A stretch of DNA of 13,688 bases from a bacterium (GCA_030616165.1 JAUWXV010000081.1:1-13688); one strand, 5' to 3'. Counted from the stretch's first letter, positions 1 through 7,213 are shown. The notes: generated from the letters alone by a model not told the origin. Numbers and translations are program-made.

Positions 1-94
1 ATTTAAATACTTAATAAACAATAGATACCGAATGTTATAAATCTGTTTCAGGATTAATAATTTTTTTATATTTATAACATAGTTATTGCGTAGG

Positions 95-180
95 GGCGGG
101 CTTGTCCGCCTCTGGTGGGTTGACCCGCCCTCATTATAAGGGCGAATCCAAAGGACAAGCCCGCCAGAGGCGGACAAGCC
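95..180. repeat. GC-rich inverted repeat (palindromic unit)
   Basis: GGCTTGTCCGCCTCTGG at 99-115 is exactly the reverse complement of 164-180, giving a 17-bp stem. An overlapping 13-bp pairing, GGCGGGCTTGTCC at 95-107 with 153-165, offers an alternative fold. A further G-rich/C-rich pairing (93-100 with 124-130) lies in the loop. It is far more GC-rich than the surrounding spacer, which is typical of dispersed REP/MITE-like palindromes in intergenic DNA. No ORF is associated with it. Confidence 0.8.
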
Positions 181-243
181 GAAAGGACAAGCAAGTTTGC
201 GCTTACGTGGGAATTTATCAGATATTATAAATATCAATACCTT

Positions 244-335
244 TTGTCATTCCCCCGAGTACTCGGGGTAATCCAGAGCTAAAACTGATTTAAAACACAA
301 GACTGGATTCCCCCGAGTACTCGGGGGAATGACAA
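244..335. repeat. Paired inverted repeat, 33-bp arms, each arm itself palindromic
   Basis: Arms at 244-276 and 303-335 are reverse complements with one mismatch (T269). Each arm has the internal palindrome CCCCGAGTACTCGGGG between the ends TGTCATTCC and GGATTCC, so it can fold alone or as a pair. Related, degenerate single units occur at 6075-6107 (same ends, altered core) and possibly 9508-9537. This is a REP-like dispersed family. A terminator role is unlikely because no T tract follows and no gene precedes it in the window. Confidence 0.85.
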
Positions 336-417
336 GATTAATAATGATGTTTTTGATTATTAATAAAAAATTAGTTTTGTGAATCCCTATTAGAATTTAA
401 AATAATGAAGGAGAATA

Positions 418-1644
418 ATGATAAAAAGAATAATGCCTTTTTGCCTAATGGCGCTCTTTTTACTTGGCAGTGTTTGTGCAAAAGTTTCGGATGATATTCT
501 TCTAACAAAAAAATTCATTGCCCCTCCGGGGTCAAAAATTGGACTGTTTAGTCCGGGTATCATGGTAGGCAAAACGCTTTACGTGGCCGGGAAGGGGGAT
601 CACATTCCCGGTGGAGGCCATCCTGAGACCTTCCCGGAACAGGCAAGGCAGTGCTTGGAAAATGTTCGCTCCACTTTGAAACTGGCGAATATGGACATGG
701 AGAATGTGGTTAAAGCGTGGGTAGTTCTTGATGACCTTGAAAACTATAATGAGTTGAATAAAGTGTTCTGGGAATATTTTCCAAAAAATCATCCTGCCCG
801 CACAACACTTCAGGTTGGAAAAATTCCCGGCGATTCCCATATTGAAATCACCGCTATTGCTTATAGCAAGCTCTCTGAAATCGAGATAATCCGACCTCCT
901 GGTTCAGCTGCCTCCAATCTCCCGTACAGCCCGGGAGTTCTTGCGGGCAATACCCTCTACATTTCTGGTAAGGGAGACCAACTTCCTGACGGCAGTCATC
1001 CTGCGACATTTAAGGAGCAGGTTCGTCAGGCGCTGGAAAACGTTGATTCGGTGTTAGAGGCGGCGGGTCTGGATTTCCGACATGTTGTTTGGTGTAATCC
1101 CTATCTGGACAAATATGAAAATTATTCGGAGATGAATTCGGTATACAGGGAATATTTTGAATTTGGAAAGACGCCTGCACGGGGTACTATTTTTGTCGAT
1201 AAAATTCCCGGTGGTTCCCATATTGAAATTACCTGCATTGCAGCCACGGATTTGTCCACACGAAAAGTAATTCGTCCGTCGAATATGGAGCCCAGCCCAA
1301 CTGCCAGTCCGGCTATTATGGCAGGTGATATCTTGTACCTTTCTGCTAAGTCCGGCTTTGTTCCGGGAAACGGTATAGTTGCAAAGGAGCTGGAAGGTCA
1401 GCTTCATCAGACCTTTCAGAATTTATTAGATGGGCTTCAGGAATCGGGACTGGGCTTTGAGAATGTTGTGTCTGCCAATGTCTATTTGCGTGATTTGGAA
1501 GATTTTGAACGAATGAACAAAATATTCCGGCAGTATTTTACTTCTGGACCCCCAGTTCGTACTACGTTTCAACAGAATTCCGGATATGAAAAGAATAATG
1601 CTCTGGAACAAATATCCCTTATCGCCGCCCGGACTACAAATTAA
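418..1644 (+). CDS. Exported protein with three fused RidA (YjgF/UK114) domains
   Basis: RidA-family proteins hydrolyse reactive enamine/imine intermediates made by PLP enzymes and are normally cytosolic homotrimers of about 130 residues. Here one 408-residue chain has a Sec signal peptide (residues 1 to about 21, cleavage likely after Val-Cys-Ala) and three tandem domains at about 30-150, 160-277 and 283-405. Each domain keeps the family's substrate-binding Arg (R128, R255, R381), the late Glu (E143, E270, E397) and the mid-domain Asn (N114, N240, N367). The Cys two residues after the Arg in E. coli-type RidA is Thr here. Domains 1 and 2 are very alike (shared TLY..GKGD, HP.TF.EQ, PAR.T and SHIEIT); domain 3 is more diverged. 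The start is supported by AAGGAG at 408-413. The chain could fold as a covalent pseudo-trimer. Family assignment is sure; substrate and exact activity are inferred. Confidence 0.93.
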   Translation: MIKRIMPFCLMALFLLGSVCAKVSDDILLTKKFIAPPGSKIGLFSPGIMVGKTLYVAGKGDHIPGGGHPETFPEQARQCLENVRSTLKLANMDMENVVKAWVVLDDLENYNELNKVFWEYFPKNHPARTTLQVGKIPGDSHIEITAIAYSKLSEIEIIRPPGSAASNLPYSPGVLAGNTLYISGKGDQLPDGSHPATFKEQVRQALENVDSVLEAAGLDFRHVVWCNPYLDKYENYSEMNSVYREYFEFGKTPARGTIFVDKIPGGSHIEITCIAATDLSTRKVIRPSNMEPSPTASPAIMAGDILYLSAKSGFVPGNGIVAKELEGQLHQTFQNLLDGLQESGLGFENVVSANVYLRDLEDFERMNKIFRQYFTSGPPVRTTFQQNSGYEKNNALEQISLIAARTTN

Positions 1645-2247
1645 AAGAAACGATTGTGCACTTTGCCGACACTCATTTTCTTTTCGCTGCAAACTTTTTC
1701 TGATACCGAATTTACAGGCTCAAGACAACCATTAAAAATATATCCCAGTGCCGTCCCATTTTCTGGTAATGTGAAGGATTTAAATTCATTATGTTGTGTT
1801 TGAAGTAAACTAGTGAGGTGATTTCTTAACCCTTTAACTAATAATTCTTCTATATTAGTAAAAAATAGAATATTTAATGTCAAATGTCAAAATCCAAATG
1901 TCAAATCAAGCTCTCCTCCAATGGCGGATTAGGAAAAAAATCCAAATATCAAAATAACTATAAATACACAAGTTTTGACATTTAGTCATTTGGATTTTAT
2001 TTGGCATTTGAGCTTTGAAATTTAAGCTTTTATTAGTAATATACCATAAAACTGCTTTTTTCAGATGCGAATATTTAAAGTTAATATATTAACAAATCGT
2101 TACACTAGCAAATATATACAACCATCCTTTTTGCGATAGACCTCTTGTATGTGAGATTGCGAAAGATAAATTAGAAATATCATCGATTCTTCAATGAGTA
2201 ATATATCATTTTTTCTTGTTACCTTTTATTAAAATGGAGTTAAGACC
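1645..2247. other. Intergenic spacer of about 600 bp
   Basis: No convincing gene. A minus-strand open stretch (1641-1883) has a protein-like composition, but its only early start is a TTG inside a repeat, and it has no ribosome binding site. An imperfect inverted repeat spans 1877-2016 (separate entry). A perfect 14-bp palindrome, GTTAATATATTAAC, lies at 2080-2093, and a 10-bp partial inverted copy of the right-hand 19-bp repeat (TTGCGATAGA) lies at 2131-2140. The last bases lead into the PLP-enzyme gene. Confidence 0.6.
1877..2016. repeat. Imperfect AT-rich inverted repeat, MITE-like
   Basis: The left part (about 1877-1912) consists of repeated CAAATGTC/AAATCCAAATG words. The right part (about 1972-2016) holds the reverse complement of the same words (TTTGACAT, CATTTGGATTTT, GGCATTTGAGCTTTGA). 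A 12-bp core pairs AAAATCCAAATG (1889-1900) with CATTTGGATTTT (1988-1999). The unit loop contains a GC-richer word, CTCCAATGGCGGATTAGG. It has no coding capacity and looks like a non-autonomous dispersed element. Exact ends and target duplications could not be defined. Confidence 0.6.
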
Positions 2248-3486
2248 ATGAGATTGAAATTTATAGACTCGGTAAAAGAAGGATTCCTGGGGAGATTTTC
2301 GCGCCGGGATTTTTTTAAAGGGTCTGTCCTTGCTGCTCTTGCCACAGTGTTCGGGTGGAAATGCAGCACCCCTTTTTACTTCCCCAGAATTTCCATACCA
2401 ACCTATTCATCCATAGGTGTAAGACCAGTTATAAACTGCCAGGGGACATATACAATTTTGAGTGGTTCCCTGATGTTTTCCGAGGTTACGCAAGCAATGG
2501 AGGAGGCAAGTAAACATTATGTCCACATGGACGAGCTGATGGAAGCAGTCGGGAGGAGACTGGCAGAACTAACAGGTGCGGAATGGGGCTTGGTGACTTC
2601 TGGCGCGGCTGCAGCCTTGTGCTGTGTTACTGCGGCATGTGTTGCCGGTTCAGATCCGGAAAAGATGGCACTGCTTCCGGATTGTTCAAGCCTCAAAAAT
2701 GAAGTTCTGGTGCCCTTTAATCATCGCCACGTGTATGACCATGCCATAAGGATGGTGGGGGTCAAATTAATTGAGGTAGATTCAAAGGAAGAAATGGAAG
2801 CAGCCGTGAATGACCGCACTGCGATGATTGATGTCTTAGGTGATGTGTGCGATAGGGGTCCGATATTCCTTGATGATATGGTTGCCATTGGAAAGAAATA
2901 CAACGTTCCCGTTGTGGTCGATGCGGCAGCTGAGCGCCTTGATGTGCCGAATGTGTACCTGCAAGCAGGAGCGGATGTGGTGGTATACAGCGGCGGAAAA
3001 TGCATGAGGGGACCGCAATGTTCCGGTCTGGTATTGGGACGAAAGGATATTCTTCAGGCGGCATTTTTGAACAGTGCTCCGCATCATGCCTTATGCCGTC
3101 CGATGAAAGTGGGAAAAGAGGAAATTATGGGCTTACTGGCAACAGTTGAAATGTGGATTAACGGCCGTGACCATGAAGCCGAATGGAGGGAATGGGAGAG
3201 AAGATTGCAATACATCAGTGACTGCATAACCATAATCCCATCAGTGAAGACGGAAGTCGTTCTGCCGGGCATATCCAATGTGGCGCCGACACTTTCCATT
3301 ACCTGGGACCAAAATAACGTGAAAATTACACCCCGAGAAATTCAGAAAATATTGTTGAATGGAGAACCCCGCATACAGGTTCCGCTCAGTAGAAGGGGAC
3401 TTTCTATTATGCCCTATATGATGGAACACAATGAAGAAAAGATAGTAGGCAGGCGACTGCATGAGGTTCTTTCAAATACGGTTTGA
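2248..3486 (+). CDS. Tat-exported PLP-dependent enzyme, SelA/DgaE-like (D-glucosaminate-6-P ammonia-lyase type fold)
   Basis: This fold-type I PLP enzyme belongs to the 'SelA-related' group, which includes DgaE-like ammonia-lyases (alpha,beta-elimination of amino-sugar acids) and is not true selenocysteine synthase. The Schiff-base lysine is K251 in YSGGKCMRGPQCSG. Asp225 in VVVDAAAE should contact the pyridine nitrogen, and TSGAAAAL at 117-124 is the phosphate-binding turn. The CRPMKVGKEEIMGLLATVE stretch (283-301) is characteristic of the group. The N-terminus has a twin-arginine signal (SRRDFFK, 18-24, then a hydrophobic run to about 36), so the folded, cofactor-loaded protein should go through Tat. 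There is no good lipobox at C39. The start is supported by GGAG at 2236-2239. A small secreted protein follows after 66 bp, probably cotranscribed. Fold and cofactor are confident; substrate unknown. Confidence 0.9.
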   Translation: MRLKFIDSVKEGFLGRFSRRDFFKGSVLAALATVFGWKCSTPFYFPRISIPTYSSIGVRPVINCQGTYTILSGSLMFSEVTQAMEEASKHYVHMDELMEAVGRRLAELTGAEWGLVTSGAAAALCCVTAACVAGSDPEKMALLPDCSSLKNEVLVPFNHRHVYDHAIRMVGVKLIEVDSKEEMEAAVNDRTAMIDVLGDVCDRGPIFLDDMVAIGKKYNVPVVVDAAAERLDVPNVYLQAGADVVVYSGGKCMRGPQCSGLVLGRKDILQAAFLNSAPHHALCRPMKVGKEEIMGLLATVEMWINGRDHEAEWREWERRLQYISDCITIIPSVKTEVVLPGISNVAPTLSITWDQNNVKITPREIQKILLNGEPRIQVPLSRRGLSIMPYMMEHNEEKIVGRRLHEVLSNTV

Positions 3487-3552
3487 GTGTGGTGGATATG
3501 TGGTAGTTGAGATATTAATTTTTTATTAGACGAACTATTTTGTGAGGATTTT

Positions 3553-3942
3553 ATGCGTTCATTTTTTCTTTTCAGCATCGTCTTCTTTTTTACGTTTATG
3601 ATAAATTATGGATTTGTGGAAGCCCAGGAAAGGAGACCAGATGCGGCAGGCGAATGGGTCATCACCATTAAATTCATTTATGGAGTCGGGCATCATACGG
3701 CAATAATACATCAGAAGGCAGACTCGCTTTCCGGAACATATAAAGGTGAATTTAATGAAGGTACCCTTCGCGGTACTATTCAGGGTGAACACATCGATTT
3801 CACCGGATATCTCAAACACGAGGCAAGTAGTTTACGTTTTCATTATACCGGAGTAATAAAGAATGACCAGATGGAGGGGGCGGTGGATATGGGAGAATAC
3901 TGGTCCGGCACATGGGTCGCCAGACGGGTGAAGCACGATTGA
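3553..3942 (+). CDS. Small secreted beta-rich protein, function unknown
   Basis: A 129-residue protein with a Sec signal peptide (hydrophobic run 4-18, cleavage likely after Val-Glu-Ala at 24). The mature part of about 105 residues is a chain of short beta strands split by Gly-rich turns: G-E-W at 33-35, GTYKGEF, GTLRGTIQGE, FTGYL, FHYTGVI, MEGAVDMGEYWSGTW and a closing WVARR. This G.W...G.Y.G...G...G....W.A.R layout resembles small lipocalin-like or beta-barrel exported proteins often seen beside amidohydrolases and other exported enzymes; I know no assigned function. GAGG at 3544-3547 supports the start. With only 66 bp to the PLP enzyme upstream, the two probably form one transcript, so it may bind or stabilise that enzyme or its ligand (inference). 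Confidence 0.85.
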   Translation: MRSFFLFSIVFFFTFMINYGFVEAQERRPDAAGEWVITIKFIYGVGHHTAIIHQKADSLSGTYKGEFNEGTLRGTIQGEHIDFTGYLKHEASSLRFHYTGVIKNDQMEGAVDMGEYWSGTWVARRVKHD

Positions 3943-4600
3943 TGAGTGTCAGGGAATAATAAAAAATATAAGTGTGGACATCCTCATCATCTGGTCGTGA
4001 TTCCTTGTTTATCATTCTGGACGGTTCAAAAAGTATTTGTACGGCAAACCTTGGTAAGATTTAATCTCTTCTGTCTGCCTGATAAACAGACCGGACTATC
4101 AGAAATACCAATTTAAAATGCTTAAGTCTGTATTATTTTTAAGTTGTGTTTACAATTAGCCAGAATTTTTTATTATCCGGTGGGCGGGAGTGATATTCGT
4201 ATTCTTACTGCAATTAATATCGCGCAGTGGGATATTCTTGGCAAAGCGCTCGGGGTTCCTATTTACCGTTTTTTATGTACTGCAACTCACCGGAGTTTCT
4301 GATAGACGCTGTTTATGGGGAGATACTACATCGGCGTATAAATAATCTATTCCACCTTCATACCTATTCGATAAGAGTCTGTCTTAACCGTTTTGCGACT
4401 ATCCGTTCCTCTCCTGGCTCCATCATATAGGGATTTACCGATAAGTCGTTAAGTGAGTGATTATAATAGTATCGTTGAATTGAATAGAAGGATCTATTAT
4501 CATTTTAAAATGGCAACTTGTTAGTTTTGTTTGTTATTGAATAATATTTTTGCACATAAATCATTTTATTGTTTACGTATAAAATGGAGGGTCGAGACAA
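3943..4600. other. Intergenic spacer of about 660 bp holding a gene remnant
   Basis: The only recognisable content is the enolase-superfamily remnant at 4126-4302 (separate entry). The flanks (3943-4125 and 4303-4585) have stops in all useful frames and no recognisable domain. A weak imperfect hairpin near the start (GATGAG with CTCATC) may help end the upstream transcript, but there is no clean T tract. GGAGG at 4586-4590 is the ribosome binding site of the amidohydrolase gene. Confidence 0.6.
4126..4302 (+). pseudogene. Remnant of an enolase-superfamily (mandelate racemase/muconate lactonizing type) gene
   Basis: Reading in the frame of 4186, the open stretch between a TAA (4123-4125) and a TGA (4300-4302) includes GGSDIRILTAINIAQWDILG, followed by KALGVPIYRFL (4183-4275). 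This is the hallmark junction between the capping domain and the barrel of COG4948 proteins (AI.IALWDI.GKA.G.PVY.LLGG). The expected LLGG is lost: the frame runs into CTATHRSF and a stop, while the +1 frame offers a weak continuation (LQLTGVSDRR), suggesting a frameshift. No start, no N-terminal capping domain and no catalytic barrel are left. Living relatives include N-acylamino-acid racemases, dipeptide epimerases and sugar-acid dehydratases; the fragment cannot tell which. Confidence 0.75.
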
Positions 4601-5881
4601 ATGAAAAAGAATATGTTCGCAATTTTTCTAATCTTAATACTTTTTTCAACATGGAAGTTATCATTTGCCCAGGAATATGACCTTCTTCTCAAAGGCGGAC
4701 ACGTTTTTGATCCGAAAAATACCATTAATGAAGAGATGGATGTTGCTATTTCCAGCAAGAAGATTGCTCGTGTTGATAAGGATATTCCCGCCAATCTGGC
4801 AAAAGATGTGATTGATGTTTCCGGTTACTATGTGACCCCGGGACTTATTGATATCCACGTCCATGTCTTTTACACTTCTGAGGAAGGATTCAAAGGTTCT
4901 GTTCTTCCAGAGACCCGTACTTTTTCATCCGGTGTCACAACAATAGTCGATGCAGGGACGCCAGGATGGCAGAATTTTGTTAATTTTAAGGAGACGGTTA
5001 TTGACCGTTCAAAAATCAGAATATTGGCGTTTCTCAATATTGCGGGGCCAGGTATGGGCGAAGTAGAACAAGATATTCATGAGTTAAATCCTGAAATGGC
5101 TGCCGCAACCGTTAAAAGATATTCTGATATTATTGTCGGGATAAAGACTGCGCATTACTGGACCAGAAAGCCCTGGGATGATGAACATCCGCCGTGGGCA
5201 TCAGTGGACAGTGCAATAGCGGCGGGGAGGCTTTGCAATAAGCCGGTCATGATTGATTTCTGGCCGCGGCTTCCTGAACGACCATACAGCACATTGATTC
5301 TTGAAAAGATGCGTCCAGGGGATATTCATACTCATGTTTTTGCACAGCAGTTTCCAGTTATCAAAAAAGATGGGAAAGTAAACGAAATTTTATTTCAAGC
5401 ACAGCGGCGCGGCGTCATATTTGACCTGGGTCATGGAGCAGGCAGTTTCTGGTTCCGAAACGCTGCCCCCGCAATAAAGCAGGGTTTTTTGCCCAATTCC
5501 ATCGGCACAGACTTGCATAAGGGGAATATTAATGGTCCAGTTGTAGATATGATTACTACTATGTCAAAATTTCTTATTATGGGTGTTCCGCTCGAAGAAG
5601 TTATCAGGCTTTCAACGGTAAATCCGGCAAAGGAAATAAACCGTCCCGAACTGGGTACATTGAGCGTGGGTTCCGAGGCGGATATTGCAGTTATTGAAAT
5701 GTTGAAAGGTCGTTTTAGTTATGCAGATTGTGGAAAGGCAAAAATGACAGGTGACAAAAAACTACGGTGTGTCATGACCCTGCGTGCCGGGGAGATTGTG
5801 TATGATCCCAGTGGATTGAGCATGCTCGAATGGGAAAATGCTCCGCCAGAGTACTGGGTTATTCCAGGGTTACAAAAATAA
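4601..5881 (+). CDS. Exported metal-dependent amidohydrolase, cog3964 (Atu3266/EF_0837) type
   Basis: An amidohydrolase-superfamily enzyme of 426 residues, close in layout to the dihydroorotase-like cog3964 group, whose characterised members deacetylate compounds such as acetyl-(R)-mandelate rather than acting as dihydroorotases. It has a Sec signal peptide (1-23, Ser-Phe-Ala then Gln). Visible metal-site residues are H86 and H88 in GLIDIHVHVF, the probable carboxylated K182 in VGIKTAHYW, H245 in DIHTHVF, H278 in FDLGHGAGSFWF and the catalytic D304 in IGTDLH. The composite beta domain is formed by both ends (YDLLLKGGHVFDPKN; GSEADIAVIE to the AGEIVYDPSG region). GGAGG at 4586-4590 supports the start. 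EF_0837-type genes are known to sit beside SelA-like PLP-enzyme genes, and here one lies 1.1 kb upstream on the same strand. Export is unusual for this family. Substrate unknown; an N-acyl amine or ester is the best guess. Confidence 0.93.
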   Translation: MKKNMFAIFLILILFSTWKLSFAQEYDLLLKGGHVFDPKNTINEEMDVAISSKKIARVDKDIPANLAKDVIDVSGYYVTPGLIDIHVHVFYTSEEGFKGSVLPETRTFSSGVTTIVDAGTPGWQNFVNFKETVIDRSKIRILAFLNIAGPGMGEVEQDIHELNPEMAAATVKRYSDIIVGIKTAHYWTRKPWDDEHPPWASVDSAIAAGRLCNKPVMIDFWPRLPERPYSTLILEKMRPGDIHTHVFAQQFPVIKKDGKVNEILFQAQRRGVIFDLGHGAGSFWFRNAAPAIKQGFLPNSIGTDLHKGNINGPVVDMITTMSKFLIMGVPLEEVIRLSTVNPAKEINRPELGTLSVGSEADIAVIEMLKGRFSYADCGKAKMTGDKKLRCVMTLRAGEIVYDPSGLSMLEWENAPPEYWVIPGLQK

Positions 5882-6289
5882 AAAAGTGCAGCAATTAATA
5901 GCGAAAAACGGAAATTGTTTGTTTCCTCTTAAGTGCTAATGTTAATTATATAATACTGCAATGCTGAATATCAATGGTAAGCTGAATTGCTCCCGACATA
6001 GTATTGCGTATTATAAATAATACGATAGGATTGTGCATACATGAAAAAAATTATAAAATCCGGCTGTTAGAGAATGGATTCCCACTGAATATTCGGGGGG
6101 AATGACACATTAATCCCTGATAAATTATAAAAATGGGTTGGATTTCAAAAAAATTTCAGATTAACTTGAGAAATTTCTTTAATTTTATTATAATAATAGT
6201 TCGTAAAATTTCTTAAAATTTTGGGGATGAAAAAACCTTTAGTTCTTAAATAACACATAAACTGAAATCATTTAAAAGGGGAGAATCCT
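5882..6289. other. Intergenic spacer with short palindromes
   Basis: No gene found. CGTATTAT and ATAATACG (6007-6014 and 6017-6024) form an 8-bp stem with a 2-base centre, a possible operator or small hairpin. A degenerate REP-like unit lies at 6075-6107. The stretch 6130-6250 is very AT-rich and probably carries the promoter of the membrane-protein gene, but I see no clear -35/-10 pair. GGGGAG at 6278-6283 is the next ribosome binding site. Confidence 0.6.
6075..6107. repeat. Single degenerate copy of the 244-335 repeat unit
   Basis: Starts TGGATTCCC and ends GGGGGGAATGACA, as in the right arm at 304-334, but the central palindrome is altered (ACTGAATATTC instead of CCGAGTACTC) and one G is added. 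It is a lone arm rather than a pair and lies between two genes, consistent with a dispersed intergenic repeat family. Confidence 0.7.
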
Positions 6290-7213
6290 ATGAGTGCAAA
6301 AACAATTATCATCCTTGGGCTGAAGGTCATCGCTCTGGCTATCATCTTGTGCTTGTGTTTCATGGTTGCCTCCATCGTCTCGGGTGTATCCACGCCACCG
6401 GCCGATGCAGAGCCAGCACCTTCGGATGTTGGAGCGTCAATGTTTCCTTTGGTTGTGTTTTCTCTTTTAGTTACAGCCGTATTTACATACATTATTCTTC
6501 GCTCACGCTGGACCGGATGGAAATTAGTAGGAGCAATTTTTATCGCCTTCTTCGGCTTAATGACTGTTGTCACGCAGATCGAGTCTGTTATTTATCTCAC
6601 ACATATCTTACAACCGGGCATGGTCCAGAAGTTATTCCTAATGGGTGCGGTAGTAGCCGTACTGTATTCACCACTGGCTGTTCTGATTTTGGGCAAGATG
6701 AGGCAGGAGTTGACACCACAAGCCCATAATCCGCGGCTGGTTATGCCTCCGGTTGAGTGGGTATGGAAATTGGCGACAATTGCAGCAGCCTACGTGATTC
6801 TGTATTACACATTTGGATACTTCATCGCTTGGAAGAACCCGGCGGTACAGGAGTACTACGGCGGAACAGACCCCGGAAACTTCTTCGCTCAGATGTCCGG
6901 TATTTGGGCATCGACGCCATGGATGTTTCCATTTCAGGCTTTTCGAGCGATGCTGTGGACGGCGTTCACTCTGCCTGTGATTCGAATGCACAAGGGAGGA
7001 CAATGGGAGGTGGGAATGGCGGTTGCATTGTTGTTTGCGGTATGGAGCAGTGGGCTTCTGCTGCCGAATCCGTATATGCCGGAGGCTGTGAGAATGACTC
7101 ATATCGTCGAGACTGTCCCGTCAAATTTTATATTCGGCTGGTTGGTGGGCTGGCTGCTAAATCGGCATCACTCGTCTCTGCGCGATTTGTTTAAGTGGTC
7201 TGAAGGATTGTAA
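6290..7213 (+). CDS. Polytopic integral membrane protein, family not recognised
   Basis: A 307-residue inner-membrane protein with about eight hydrophobic segments, roughly at 8-30, 49-70, 78-103, 114-135, 158-181, 216-233, 239-259 and 277-291. A short Pro/Ala-rich loop (35-48) follows the first. The loop 182-212 carries many aromatic and acidic residues (NPAVQEYYGGTDPGNFF). The C-terminus ends in a His/Arg-rich tail (NRHHSSLRDLFKW). No transporter signature, ATPase motif or catalytic motif is apparent. GGGGAG at 6278-6283, 6 bases before the ATG, supports the start. It stands alone, 408 bp from the gene before and convergent with the one after. Two hand-counted 60-base lines are about 53 % G+C, against about 40 % in sampled lines of the peptidase gene, so it may have a different history. 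Function unknown. Confidence 0.88.
   Translation: MSAKTIIILGLKVIALAIILCLCFMVASIVSGVSTPPADAEPAPSDVGASMFPLVVFSLLVTAVFTYIILRSRWTGWKLVGAIFIAFFGLMTVVTQIESVIYLTHILQPGMVQKLFLMGAVVAVLYSPLAVLILGKMRQELTPQAHNPRLVMPPVEWVWKLATIAAAYVILYYTFGYFIAWKNPAVQEYYGGTDPGNFFAQMSGIWASTPWMFPFQAFRAMLWTAFTLPVIRMHKGGQWEVGMAVALLFAVWSSGLLLPNPYMPEAVRMTHIVETVPSNFIFGWLVGWLLNRHHSSLRDLFKWSEGL

Larger units (their letters stand above)
1..417. other. Left-edge intergenic spacer, repeat-rich
   Basis: No convincing gene is seen in this AT-rich spacer. It holds two separate inverted-repeat elements, at 95-180 and 244-335 (listed separately), and then an AT-rich leader to the RidA-type gene. An AAGGAG ribosome binding site lies at 408-413. 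I could not pick a convincing -35/-10 pair. Confidence 0.7.

Noticed and set aside
2248-3486. True selenocysteine synthase (selA)
   Set aside because: The protein has a Tat signal, is shorter than usual SelA, and matches the SelA-related ammonia-lyase-like group; no selB or selC is nearby.
4227-4430. 67-codon open stretch with its own ATG
   Set aside because: It overlaps the enolase-type remnant in another frame, has no ribosome binding site and no recognisable protein pattern beyond chance.
4601-5881. Dihydroorotase (pyrC) annotation
   Set aside because: The DIHTHVF and FDLGHGAGSFWF motifs fit cog3964, a group known to be mislabelled as dihydroorotase, and an exported dihydroorotase would make little sense.
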